A DNA stretch of 5,745 bases, from contig NZ_CAAFUQ010000001.1 in the NCBI RefSeq assembly GCF_900766215.1, forward strand, positions 1-5,745. The letters are read 5' to 3'. How positions within the stretch are numbered: the stretch's first letter is position 1; the number at the start of each line of letters is the position of its first letter. The notes below the pieces were generated by a model that worked only from the letters and a program-made list of their open reading frames with translations, had not been told where the DNA came from and searched no databases. The position numbers and the translations under genes were made by a program. Shown here piece after piece: positions 1 through 5,745 of the stretch. Source of the stretch: an uncultured Finegoldia sp. (GTDB taxonomy: Bacteria > Bacillota > Clostridia > Tissierellales > Peptoniphilaceae).

Positions 1-141
1 ATTTCTTCATTGAAGAGATATAAAGACGATGTTAAAGAATTGACTCAAGGCTATGAGGGCGGTATGGGCTTAGAAAATTATAATGACATTAAACCAGGAG
101 ATGTACTGGAAGCATACGTGCTAAACGAAGTACAAAGATAG
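1..141 (+). CDS. infB: Translation initiation factor IF-2, C-terminal end (partial, 5' end outside window)
   Basis: Frame 1 is open from the first base to TAG at 139-141 and encodes the last 46 residues of IF-2, the GTPase that places initiator fMet-tRNA on the 30S subunit. The fragment is the end of the C2 beta-barrel, which binds the fMet-CCA end. The KRYKDDV segment (fragment residues 5-11) and NYNDIKPGDVLEAY (residues 27-40) are the standard closing signatures of the family. An oddity is the GYEGGM segment at residues 17-22, where most IF-2 proteins have GYECGI or GMECGI, so the usual Cys is Gly (codon GGC, 58-60). The stop codon overlaps the rbfA ribosome binding site, so the two genes are in one operon. 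The identity is very secure from the terminal motif plus the infB-rbfA order; only the fragment can be judged. Confidence 0.96.
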   Translation: MSSLKRYKDDVKELTQGYEGGMGLENYNDIKPGDVLEAYVLNEVQR

Positions 142-148
142 GAGAATT

Positions 149-514
149 ATGAATATTAAAAGAGTAAGAAGAATTTCATCAGAAATCAAAAAAGTTATTT
201 CAAGTTCTATAATTAATTCACTAAAAGATCCTAGGATTGACAAACTAAATGTTTCTGTTACAGACGTAAAAGTAACAAATGATTTGAGTTTTGCTACAGT
301 ATATATAGCGGTAATAGGCGATGATGAAAAGAAAAAACAAACTCTTGAAGGATTGAATAAAGCAAAAGGATTCTTAAAAAAACAAATTGGTGAAAGTGTA
401 GATTTAAGACATGTACCACAACTGATTTTCAAAATTGATGAAACTAGTGAAAAAAGTATGCATATTGAAAATCTAATAAAATCAATTCACGAGGAAAATT
501 ATAATGAAGATTAA
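149..514 (+). CDS. rbfA: 30S ribosome-binding factor RbfA
   Basis: This encodes a 121-residue single-domain protein, the usual length for RbfA, a KH-type factor that binds the 30S subunit and helps mature the 5' end of 16S rRNA late in assembly. The family signatures are in order: an N-terminal basic helix starting RVRRIS, then DPRI at residues 27-30, VSVTDVKVTNDLSFATVY (35-52), the AKG kink of the helix-kink-helix RNA-binding motif (72-74), and LRHVPQLIFKID (86-97). The ATG at 149 is preceded by AGGAG at 140-144 with a short four-base spacer, and that site overlaps the infB stop, so IF-2 and RbfA translation are probably coupled. The last 11 bases overlap nrnA in another frame. Adjacency to infB is the normal bacterial arrangement. 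Nothing looks damaged. Confidence 0.96.
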   Translation: MNIKRVRRISSEIKKVISSSIINSLKDPRIDKLNVSVTDVKVTNDLSFATVYIAVIGDDEKKKQTLEGLNKAKGFLKKQIGESVDLRHVPQLIFKIDETSEKSMHIENLIKSIHEENYNED

Positions 515-1472
515 TGATGAAATCTTGAAATTTAAAGAGCAATTGAAGGATGCAAATTCAATTGCTCTAATTTCTCACTTAGACCCAGATGGTGATAACT
601 TAGGCTCATTAACTGCTTTATCAAAAAGTTTACTAAATTTAGGGAAAAAGGTATATCCTATTGAGTTTGACAAAATTCCTGAAAATTTAAAATTTCTTCC
701 TAATTTGGATTTGTTATCAGATAATACAGATATTAATATTAATATGATAATTTGTCTAGATTGTGCTAATTATGAGAGATTAGGTCAGATTGATGAGTTA
801 TTTAACAAAGCAAAATACAGAATAAATATTGACCATCATCAAAGTAATGAGTTTTACGGTGACGTTAACATAGTAAAAAAAGGTTATAGTTCAACTTGCG
901 AATTAGTATTTGATTTAATAAATGAAATTAATCTACCAATTGATAAAGAAATTTCCATGTCACTTTTAACAGGAATTTCAACTGATACAGGAAGATTTTT
1001 ATATTCTGCTACAACGGCAGATACATTAGCTAAAGCTTCTAGATTAGTTGAAAATGGTGCAGACATGATGAAAATCAATGAATTAATTTATCAATCAAAA
1101 AAATTTGAAGCACAACTTCTAGAAAATGAAATTTTATCCAAGACTGAAATTTATAATGATTATGTTGCATTTAGTTTTGTAATGACAGATCAATTAAATA
1201 AATACAATGTTGAAATTTCAGATATTGATAGTGTTATTAATACTTTCAGAGATACAGACAAAATCAAAATATCAGTATTAATTAAACAACAAACTGAAAA
1301 TGAGTACAAGGTGAGTTTCAGAAGCAAGGGAAATATTGATGTAGGATTAATTGCCAAAAATCTTGGTGGAGGTGGTCATAAGAATGCTGCTGCTACAAGA
1401 ATTACAGGGAATTTTGAGACAGTTTCAAATAAAATAAAAGAAGAAATTGATAGATATGGATTGTGTAATTAA
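504..1472 (+). CDS. nrnA: DHH-family bifunctional oligoribonuclease / pAp phosphatase (NrnA-like)
   Basis: The 322-residue product is a cytoplasmic DHH/DHHA1 phosphoesterase. NrnA proteins remove nucleotides from RNA oligomers of a few bases and dephosphorylate pAp to AMP, using Mn2+. All metal-site motifs are present: H25-x3-D29-x-D31 in SHLDPDGDNLGS, D86 in CLDCANYERLG, the signature D110-H111-H112 in NIDHHQSNE, and TGISTDTGRF at 156-165 with D161. The C-terminal DHHA1 substrate-binding domain ends with the Gly-rich loop GGGGH at 288-292. The length and the absence of other domains separate it from RecJ (much longer) and from GdpP-type proteins (which have membrane and PAS segments). The ATG at 504 has GAGG at 491-494, inside rbfA, and overlaps the rbfA stop by 11 bases. 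Its place beside rbfA and truB is the usual one in Firmicutes. The activity is inferred from the family. Confidence 0.93.
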   Translation: MKINDEILKFKEQLKDANSIALISHLDPDGDNLGSLTALSKSLLNLGKKVYPIEFDKIPENLKFLPNLDLLSDNTDININMIICLDCANYERLGQIDELFNKAKYRINIDHHQSNEFYGDVNIVKKGYSSTCELVFDLINEINLPIDKEISMSLLTGISTDTGRFLYSATTADTLAKASRLVENGADMMKINELIYQSKKFEAQLLENEILSKTEIYNDYVAFSFVMTDQLNKYNVEISDIDSVINTFRDTDKIKISVLIKQQTENEYKVSFRSKGNIDVGLIAKNLGGGGHKNAAATRITGNFETVSNKIKEEIDRYGLCN

Positions 1473-2319
1473 TGTTTTTAAGGAAAAGGGATATACATCT
1501 CAAGATGTTGTTTCTATATGTAAAGGAATTTTAAAAACTAAGAAGATTGGACACGCTGGTACTCTAGATCCTGATGCTACCGGAGTTTTGTTATTAGGCG
1601 TTGGAAAAGGAACTAAAATAACAGAATATCTAATGGAATATGGTAAAACATATATATTTGAAATGGTTTTTGGTACAAGCACAGATACCCTTGATTTGTC
1701 TGGTAATGTCACAGGTTTTTCTGATAAAACATACGATAAAGAAAAATTAAAACAAATTTTAGATGATTTAAATGGTAAAACCATTGAACAAGTACCTCCG
1801 ATGTATTCCGCAGTTAAAGTAAATGGAAAAAAACTTTATGAATACGCAAGAGAAAACAAAGAAATTAAGAGGAAATCCAGAAAAATTACAATTTATAATA
1901 TTGAACTATTACATCTTCTAGAAAATTCATGTATAATCAAAGTTAGATGTTCTAAGGGAACGTATATTAGAGTTTTGATTGAAGATATTGCCAAAAAATT
2001 AGATAGATTAGCATACATGAAATCACTTATCAGAGTAAATTCTGGTGGTTTTGATATAAAAGATTCAATAAAAATAGAATCGCTTAGAAAATGTAATATT
2101 GACGATGTATCATTTTCAGTCTACGAAAGTTTAACAGAAATGAAATCTATACAACTTGATGATAATTTGTATAAAAAAATTACGAATGGTGTTAAAGTGA
2201 ACATCAACCACAAAAACATTGATAATATCAAAGTAGTTTGTAAGAATAAATTTATTGGAATTGGCAGTATTGAAGATAATATTTTAAAAATGAATAAGGT
2301 ATTTGACATATGCAAATAA
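1456..2319 (+). CDS. truB: tRNA pseudouridine(55) synthase TruB
   Basis: The 287-residue enzyme converts U55 in the T-psi-C loop of tRNAs to pseudouridine. Visible motifs: VFKEKGYTSQDVV at the N-terminus; KKIGHAGTLDPDATGVL with catalytic Asp38; GTSTDTLDLSG; QVPPMYSAVKVNGKKLYEYAR; and CSKGTYIRVLIEDI, the conserved active-site strand. The end (NGVKVNINHKN...FIGIGSI) resembles the PUA-like RNA-binding tail. The ATG at 1456 is preferred because the protein then begins three residues before VINVFKEKG, as TruB proteins normally do; a TTG at 1447 in frame would add only three residues. It overlaps nrnA by 17 bases, and the only upstream purine-rich site (AGAAG, 1439-1443) is weak and distant, so translation probably depends on ribosomes finishing nrnA. 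A small oddity is IEDIAKKLDRL, where the family usually has DIG..LG. Confidence 0.96.
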   Translation: MDCVINVFKEKGYTSQDVVSICKGILKTKKIGHAGTLDPDATGVLLLGVGKGTKITEYLMEYGKTYIFEMVFGTSTDTLDLSGNVTGFSDKTYDKEKLKQILDDLNGKTIEQVPPMYSAVKVNGKKLYEYARENKEIKRKSRKITIYNIELLHLLENSCIIKVRCSKGTYIRVLIEDIAKKLDRLAYMKSLIRVNSGGFDIKDSIKIESLRKCNIDDVSFSVYESLTEMKSIQLDDNLYKKITNGVKVNINHKNIDNIKVVCKNKFIGIGSIEDNILKMNKVFDICK

Positions 2320-3236
2320 TTGATTTAGACAAAGATAACGTAAAAATTAATATTGATGCTATTACTTTAGGAAATTTTGACGGATTACATTTAGCACATC
2401 AAAAACTTATAAATAAATGTGTTAGCTTAGGTAAATCAGGGGTTATTATATTCAAGTCACATACTTCAGAAGTTTTAGAATATGCTAATTTTAAAAATAT
2501 ATTAACAACGGATGATAAAATAAATATATTAAAAAGAATGAATGTAGATTACTGCTTAATCAAGTCATTTGATAAAGCTTTTTTATCCTTAAAGCCTGTA
2601 GAGTTTTTAACTTATGTGAAAGAGCATACTAATTTCAAAAATTTAGTTGTGGGCAAAGATTTCAAATTCGGAATTAATGCATCTGGTAATGTATCTACTT
2701 TAGAAGATTTTCAAAAAGTTTTTAATTATAAACTCTACACTATAGATGACCAATTTATTAAAAATGTCCCTATTAGATCGACAACAATTCGTAAATTTTT
2801 AATGAGTGGAGACGTTGAGAATGCTAATTCAATGCTCTACAGACCATTTAGTATTAAGGGAGTTGTCGTAGATGGTAAACATAGAGGAAGAAATTTAGGT
2901 TATCCTACTGCTAATTTGGAATGTAAACAATATATTATACCAGCAGCTGGCGTTTATTATACTAATGTTATTTATGATAACAAACTATACAAAGGTATAA
3001 CTTCTGTAGGAGAAAATCTAACCTACGATGAGCATGATGTAAAGATTGAAACTCATATTTTAGACTTTAAAGGTGATTTGTATGGAAAAATTTTGACATT
3101 AGTATTCATAAACAAAATAAGAGATAATGTAAAATTTAATTCTGAGATTGAACTTATCAATAAATTAAAAAGCGATTATAATTTTGCAAAAAACCAAGAT
3201 TTAGATTTACAATTACAAGATTATATGATAATATAA
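2310..3236 (+). CDS. ribF: Bifunctional riboflavin kinase / FAD synthetase RibF (RibC of Bacillus)
   Basis: The 308-residue protein has the two-domain layout of prokaryotic FAD synthetases: an N-terminal FMN adenylyltransferase (about 1-175) and a C-terminal riboflavin kinase (about 178-300), together converting riboflavin to FMN and FAD. The N-terminal part shows TLGNFDGLHLAHQKL (19-33) and VVGKDFKFG (113-121). The kinase part shows RGRNLGYPTANL (192-203) with the Thr200 of the PTAN motif, GVYY, and E247 in KIETHILDFKGDLYG, the family's catalytic Glu. The kinase half looks intact. The adenylyltransferase half departs from consensus at HLAH (usually HxGH), SHT (usually PHP) and IRSTTIR (usually ISSTxIR); see findings. 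The ATG at 2310 overlaps truB by 10 bases, with TAAGGT at 2295-2300 as a modest ribosome binding site. No FMN riboswitch lies upstream. The gene's position between truB and rpsO is the normal one. Confidence 0.95.
   Translation: MQIIDLDKDNVKINIDAITLGNFDGLHLAHQKLINKCVSLGKSGVIIFKSHTSEVLEYANFKNILTTDDKINILKRMNVDYCLIKSFDKAFLSLKPVEFLTYVKEHTNFKNLVVGKDFKFGINASGNVSTLEDFQKVFNYKLYTIDDQFIKNVPIRSTTIRKFLMSGDVENANSMLYRPFSIKGVVVDGKHRGRNLGYPTANLECKQYIIPAAGVYYTNVIYDNKLYKGITSVGENLTYDEHDVKIETHILDFKGDLYGKILTLVFINKIRDNVKFNSEIELINKLKSDYNFAKNQDLDLQLQDYMII
3206..3234 (+). promoter_or_regulatory. Possible sigma-A promoter for rpsO-pnp, inside the ribF 3' end
   Basis: A TTTACA box (3206-3211, one mismatch to TTGACA) lies 17 bases before TAATAT (3229-3234, a weak -10), with an alternative -10 GATAAT at 3227-3232 after a 15-base spacer. 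Initiation would fall near 3241, right at the foot of the hairpin in the rpsO leader. Many near matches occur by chance in DNA this AT-rich, so this is a weak call supported mainly by its position. Confidence 0.3.
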
Positions 3237-3244
3237 ATAAGTAC

Positions 3245-3292
3245 TACTGTTACATTGATATTCGAAACCTCAACGATATCGCTGTAATGGTG
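3245..3292 (+). promoter_or_regulatory. Hairpin in the rpsO 5' leader, candidate S15 autoregulatory element
   Basis: Bases 3250-3261 pair with 3276-3287 in a 12-position stem that has one T-C mismatch (3255/3282) and one G-U pair (3256/3281). Weaker pairs, partly G-U, extend it to 3245/3292. The 14-base loop (3262-3275) contains CCTC at 3268-3271, which is complementary to GAGG (3308-3311) of the rpsO ribosome binding site. A pseudoknot between loop and Shine-Dalgarno is therefore possible, with about 20 bases crossing the stem. Leader-binding feedback by S15 is known in E. coli, where a pseudoknot traps the ribosome, and structurally different leaders exist in other bacteria. I saw the pairing by eye. 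The regulatory role is inference, and no known leader family was matched. Confidence 0.5.
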
Positions 3293-3306
3293 AATATTAA
3301 ATTTAT

Positions 3307-3311
3307 GGAGG
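3307..3311 (+). promoter_or_regulatory. Strong ribosome binding site that fixes the rpsO start
   Basis: GGAGG lies five bases before the ATG at 3317 and settles that start over an in-frame ATG at 3287, which has no comparable site. AATTT (3300-3304) and AAATT (3312-3316) flank it and could form a weak five-pair A-T stem that displays the site in its loop, facing the CCTC of the upstream hairpin. Confidence 0.85.
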
Positions 3312-3316
3312 AAATT

Positions 3317-3583
3317 ATGTACAACAAAGAAATCAAAGAAGAAATAATCAAAGAATACCAAACAAAAGAAGGAGACACTGGTTCTCCAGAAGTTCAAGTA
3401 GCTTTATTGACTTACAGAATAAACTACTTAACTGAACATTTAAAGTCTCATAAGAATGATCACCATTCAAGAAGAGGTCTTTTCAAAATGATCGGTAAAA
3501 GAAGAAATCTTCTTAACTATCTTAGCAATAAAGACATTGAAAGATACCGTGATTTAATTAAAAGATTAAACATTAGAAGATAA
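3317..3583 (+). CDS. rpsO: 30S ribosomal protein S15
   Basis: The 88-residue basic protein has the normal S15 length and nearly unbroken family consensus: GDTGSPEVQVALLTYRIN, LTEHLKSHKNDHHSRRGL, KMIGKRRNLLNYL and a final arginine pair after a LIKRL segment. S15 is a primary binder of 16S rRNA (helices 20-22 junction), nucleates the 30S platform and makes a bridge to the 50S subunit. The start at 3317 is chosen because S15 proteins begin a few residues before the EI..EY..KEGDTGS region and because GGAGG stands directly upstream; the ten extra residues from 3287 would be unlike the family. The gene is separated from ribF by 80 bases of structured leader and is followed by a terminator, so it may be expressed partly on its own transcript. 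The rpsO-pnp neighbourhood is conserved across many bacteria. Confidence 0.98.
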   Translation: MYNKEIKEEIIKEYQTKEGDTGSPEVQVALLTYRINYLTEHLKSHKNDHHSRRGLFKMIGKRRNLLNYLSNKDIERYRDLIKRLNIRR

Positions 3584-3586
3584 TTG

Positions 3587-3612
3587 AAAGAGCGGGTTTT
3601 TCCGCTCTTTTT
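3587..3612 (+). terminator. Rho-independent terminator between rpsO and pnp
   Basis: A perfect nine-pair stem, AAAGAGCGG (3587-3595) with CCGCTCTTT (3602-3610), closes a six-base GTTTTT loop and runs into a T-rich stretch through 3612. It starts three bases after the rpsO stop. It should end or thin out transcripts after rpsO. I see no promoter between it and pnp, so pnp probably relies on read-through, and the stem could also protect the rpsO mRNA 3' end. Confidence 0.9.
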
Positions 3613-3629
3613 ATTTATAAGGAGAATAT

Positions 3630-5745
3630 ATGATAAAAAAATATGAATATGATTTATGCGGTAAAAAAATAGAAGTTACGATTGGAAAAGTTGCTGAACA
3701 AGCTAATGGAGCATGTTTAATTCAATCTGGAGAAACTGTACTTCTAGTTACTGCTGTAGGATCAAAAGAGCCACGTGAGGGAGTTGATTTCTTCCCATTA
3801 ACATGCGATTTTGAAGAAAAACTTTATTCTGTAGGAAAAATCCCAGGAGGATTTATAAAGCGTGAAGGTAGACCTAGTGAAAAAGCTACATTAACTGCTA
3901 GATTAATCGATAGACCTTTAAGACCGTTATTTCCAGAAGGATATCATAATGATGTACAAGTTATAGCTACTGCACTTTCTGTGGATCAAGATAATACTCC
4001 CGATATTTTAGCTATGATAGGATCATCTATTGCATTGAGCATTTCGGATATTCCTTTCTTAGGACCTACTGGTTCTGTAGCTGTAGGAATGATTGATGGT
4101 GAATTTATTATAAATCCTACGCAAGAACAAAGAGATAAGTCTGATCTTGAATTAACTGTCGCTGGTACTAAAGATGCTATCATGATGGTTGAAGCTGGAT
4201 GTAATAATATTACTGAACAACAAGTGTTAAAAGCTATTCTTAGAGCTCATGAAGAAATCAAGAAAATTTGTGAATTTATTGAATCAATTCAAAAAGAATG
4301 CGGAAAACCAAAACAAGAATTCGTTCAACCAGAAAAAAATGTAGAGTTAGATGAAGAAGTAAAATCATTCTGTATTGAAGATTTAAAGAAAATTACAGTT
4401 AATGAAGATAAATTAGATAGAGAAGATCACATTAATACTCTTAAAAAAGATGTAGTGGATCATTTTGTTGAAAAATATGATGAAAGTATAGCTTCAAAAG
4501 TTTCTACTATATACGATGATTTAGAAAAAGCAGAAGTAAGACGTTTAATATTAGAAGATCATATCAGACCTGATAATAGAAAACTTGATCAAATTAGAGA
4601 AATAACTTGTGATGTTGATATATTACCTAGACCACATGGTTCAGGTTTGTTTAAAAGGGGTCAAACTCAAGTTTTATCTGTTACAACATTAGGAACTCCA
4701 TCTGATGCACAAGTATTAGATGGATTAATTGAACAAGAAGATAAAAGATATATGCATCAATACAACTTCCCACCTTATTCTGTAGGGGACGCAAGACCTT
4801 TAAGAAGTCCAGGTAGACGTGAAATTGGTCACGGCGCTTTAGCTGAAAGAGCTCTATTACCTGTAATTCCATCAGAAGAAGAATTCCCATACACAATAAG
4901 AGTAGTATCTGAAGTATTAAGTTCTAACGGTTCTAGTTCTCAAGCATCTGTCTGTGGTTCAACACTTAGTTTATTAAATGCAGGTGTTCCAATAAAAGAA
5001 CCTGTTGCAGGTATTGCCATGGGATTGATTAAGGAAGATGATAATGTTGTAATTCTCTCTGATATTCAAGGTTTAGAAGATCACTTAGGAGATATGGATT
5101 TTAAAGTTGCAGGTACAAAAGATGGTATAACTGCATTGCAAATGGATATAAAAATTACTGGAATTTCTGAAGAAATATTAACTGAAGCTTTAGAAAGAGC
5201 TAGAGTTGGTAGACTTCATATATTATCATTAATGAACGAATGTATAAGTGAACCAAATAAAGAAATTTCAAAGTATGCTCCTAGAATTATGATAATTAAT
5301 ATTGCACCTGAAAAAGTAAGAGAAGTTATTGGACCAGGTGGAAAAGTAATAAACAAAATAATTGATGAGACTGGCGTGAAAATTGATACCGAAGATGATG
5401 GTAAGATTACAGTAGCTGGTGAAGACACTGAAAGTGCACAAAGAGCTATAGATATGATTAAAGAAATAGTTAGAGAACCAGAAATCGGTGAAAAATATTT
5501 AGGAAGAGTTACTAAGATTATGAATTTTGGTGCTTTTGTTGAAATATTACCTGGAAAAGAAGGCCTTCTTCACATATCTAATATAGCACATGAAAGAACT
5601 AATAAAGTTGAAGATGTTTTAAAAGAAAACGATGAAATTATGGTAAAACTTATGGATATAGATGACCAAGGTAAGATGACATTATCCAGAAAAGCTCTTT
5701 TACCAAAACCAGAAAGAAAAGAAAAAAAGAATTTTGATAAAAAAT
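3630..5745 (+). CDS. pnp: Polyribonucleotide nucleotidyltransferase (PNPase), 3' end cut by window
   Basis: The frame is open from ATG 3630 to the window edge, giving 705 residues. PNPases are usually about 700-750 residues, so only the tail is missing. The enzyme is a trimeric, phosphate-dependent 3'-to-5' exoribonuclease of the mRNA decay machinery. Domains in order: first RNase PH core with FIKREGRP (75-82), an alpha-helical linker region (about 145-300), second RNase PH core with RPDNRK (313-318), the phosphate-site RREIGHG (396-402), the triple Ser 435-437, and metal-binding D484 and D490 in EDHLGDMDFKVAG; then a KH domain with the GPGG loop (568-571) and an S1 domain (about 620-690). 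The catalytic residues sit two positions before their E. coli equivalents, so spacing is fully conserved. AAGGAG at 3619-3624 precedes the ATG by five bases. A Lys-rich tail begins after LSRKALL. Confidence 0.97.
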   Translation, partial: MIKKYEYDLCGKKIEVTIGKVAEQANGACLIQSGETVLLVTAVGSKEPREGVDFFPLTCDFEEKLYSVGKIPGGFIKREGRPSEKATLTARLIDRPLRPLFPEGYHNDVQVIATALSVDQDNTPDILAMIGSSIALSISDIPFLGPTGSVAVGMIDGEFIINPTQEQRDKSDLELTVAGTKDAIMMVEAGCNNITEQQVLKAILRAHEEIKKICEFIESIQKECGKPKQEFVQPEKNVELDEEVKSFCIEDLKKITVNEDKLDREDHINTLKKDVVDHFVEKYDESIASKVSTIYDDLEKAEVRRLILEDHIRPDNRKLDQIREITCDVDILPRPHGSGLFKRGQTQVLSVTTLGTPSDAQVLDGLIEQEDKRYMHQYNFPPYSVGDARPLRSPGRREIGHGALAERALLPVIPSEEEFPYTIRVVSEVLSSNGSSSQASVCGSTLSLLNAGVPIKEPVAGIAMGLIKEDDNVVILSDIQGLEDHLGDMDFKVAGTKDGITALQMDIKITGISEEILTEALERARVGRLHILSLMNECISEPNKEISKYAPRIMIINIAPEKVREVIGPGGKVINKIIDETGVKIDTEDDGKITVAGEDTESAQRAIDMIKEIVREPEIGEKYLGRVTKIMNFGAFVEILPGKEGLLHISNIAHERTNKVEDVLKENDEIMVKLMDIDDQGKMTLSRKALLPKPERKEKKNFDKK

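Noticed and set aside
121..432. Minus-strand open frame of 103 codons opposite rbfA
   Set aside because: It lies antisense to a clear rbfA gene, matches no family I recognise, and its hydrophobic Phe/Leu/Ser-rich composition is what antisense of AT-rich coding DNA yields. The other minus-strand frames (884-1078, 1500-1784, 2121-2315, 3986-4183, 4681-4896, 5216-5428) fail for the same reason.
731..748. ATTAAT repeats within nrnA
   Set aside because: They encode Ile and Asn residues in an AT-rich gene and show no longer repeat unit or arrangement beyond codon bias.
1447..1455. TTG at 1447 as the truB start
   Set aside because: It adds only three residues before an ATG that matches the normal TruB N-terminus, and it has no better ribosome binding site.
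3274..3281. CGATATCG palindrome as an operator site
   Set aside because: It is only eight bases and its halves are part of the loop edge and 3' arm of the rpsO leader hairpin, which explains it better.
3287..3316. In-frame ATG at 3287 as the start of rpsO, giving 98 residues
   Set aside because: The extra ten residues do not match the S15 family, there is no ribosome binding site before 3287, and GGAGG sits correctly before the ATG at 3317.
3237..3316. Small gene or RNA gene in the ribF-rpsO gap
   Set aside because: The gap is only 80 bases, has no separate open frame with a ribosome binding site, and is accounted for by the leader hairpin and the rpsO binding site.
5696..5745. PNPase ending early as a broken gene
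   Set aside because: The frame stays open to the last base and all domains are complete, so the missing stop codon is an effect of the window edge.

Overview
The window is a single-strand, tightly packed block of translation and RNA-metabolism genes in the order infB (3' end) - rbfA - nrnA - truB - ribF - rpsO - pnp (missing its last codons). This is the downstream half of the nusA/infB operon as found in Firmicutes. The DNA is very AT-rich, with TTA, AGA, ATA and AAA codons dominating and AGGAG-type ribosome binding sites. That points to a low-GC Gram-positive anaerobe. My best guess is the Tissierellia/Peptoniphilaceae group (Finegoldia or Anaerococcus-like), but this is an impression from codon use and protein texture, not a proven assignment.

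Layout: 1-141 is the end of the IF-2 gene. From 149 to 3236 lie four genes that touch or overlap: rbfA (ribosome maturation), nrnA (DHH nanoRNase/pAp phosphatase), truB (tRNA U55 pseudouridine synthase) and ribF (riboflavin kinase/FAD synthetase). Three successive overlaps of 11, 17 and 10 bases indicate translational coupling. An 80-base gap at 3237-3316 carries a possible promoter and a long imperfect hairpin ahead of rpsO (ribosomal protein S15). Its loop contains CCTC, which can pair with the rpsO Shine-Dalgarno sequence and so may form a pseudoknot autoregulatory leader. A strong rho-independent terminator follows rpsO, and pnp (PNPase) starts 18 bases beyond its U-tract. There is no gene-free stretch over 300 bases, no RNA gene, and no mobile element or CRISPR.

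Functionally the genes cover initiation (IF-2), 30S assembly (RbfA, S15), tRNA modification (TruB) and RNA turnover. PNPase degrades RNA and leaves very short oligonucleotides, which NrnA can finish. RibF is the metabolic odd one out, but it is a usual member of this cluster. The region is ordinary housekeeping DNA. I see no new system. The points worth a second look are the rpsO leader fold, several unusual residues in the FMN adenylyltransferase half of RibF, and a Cys-to-Gly change in the fMet-binding pocket of IF-2.
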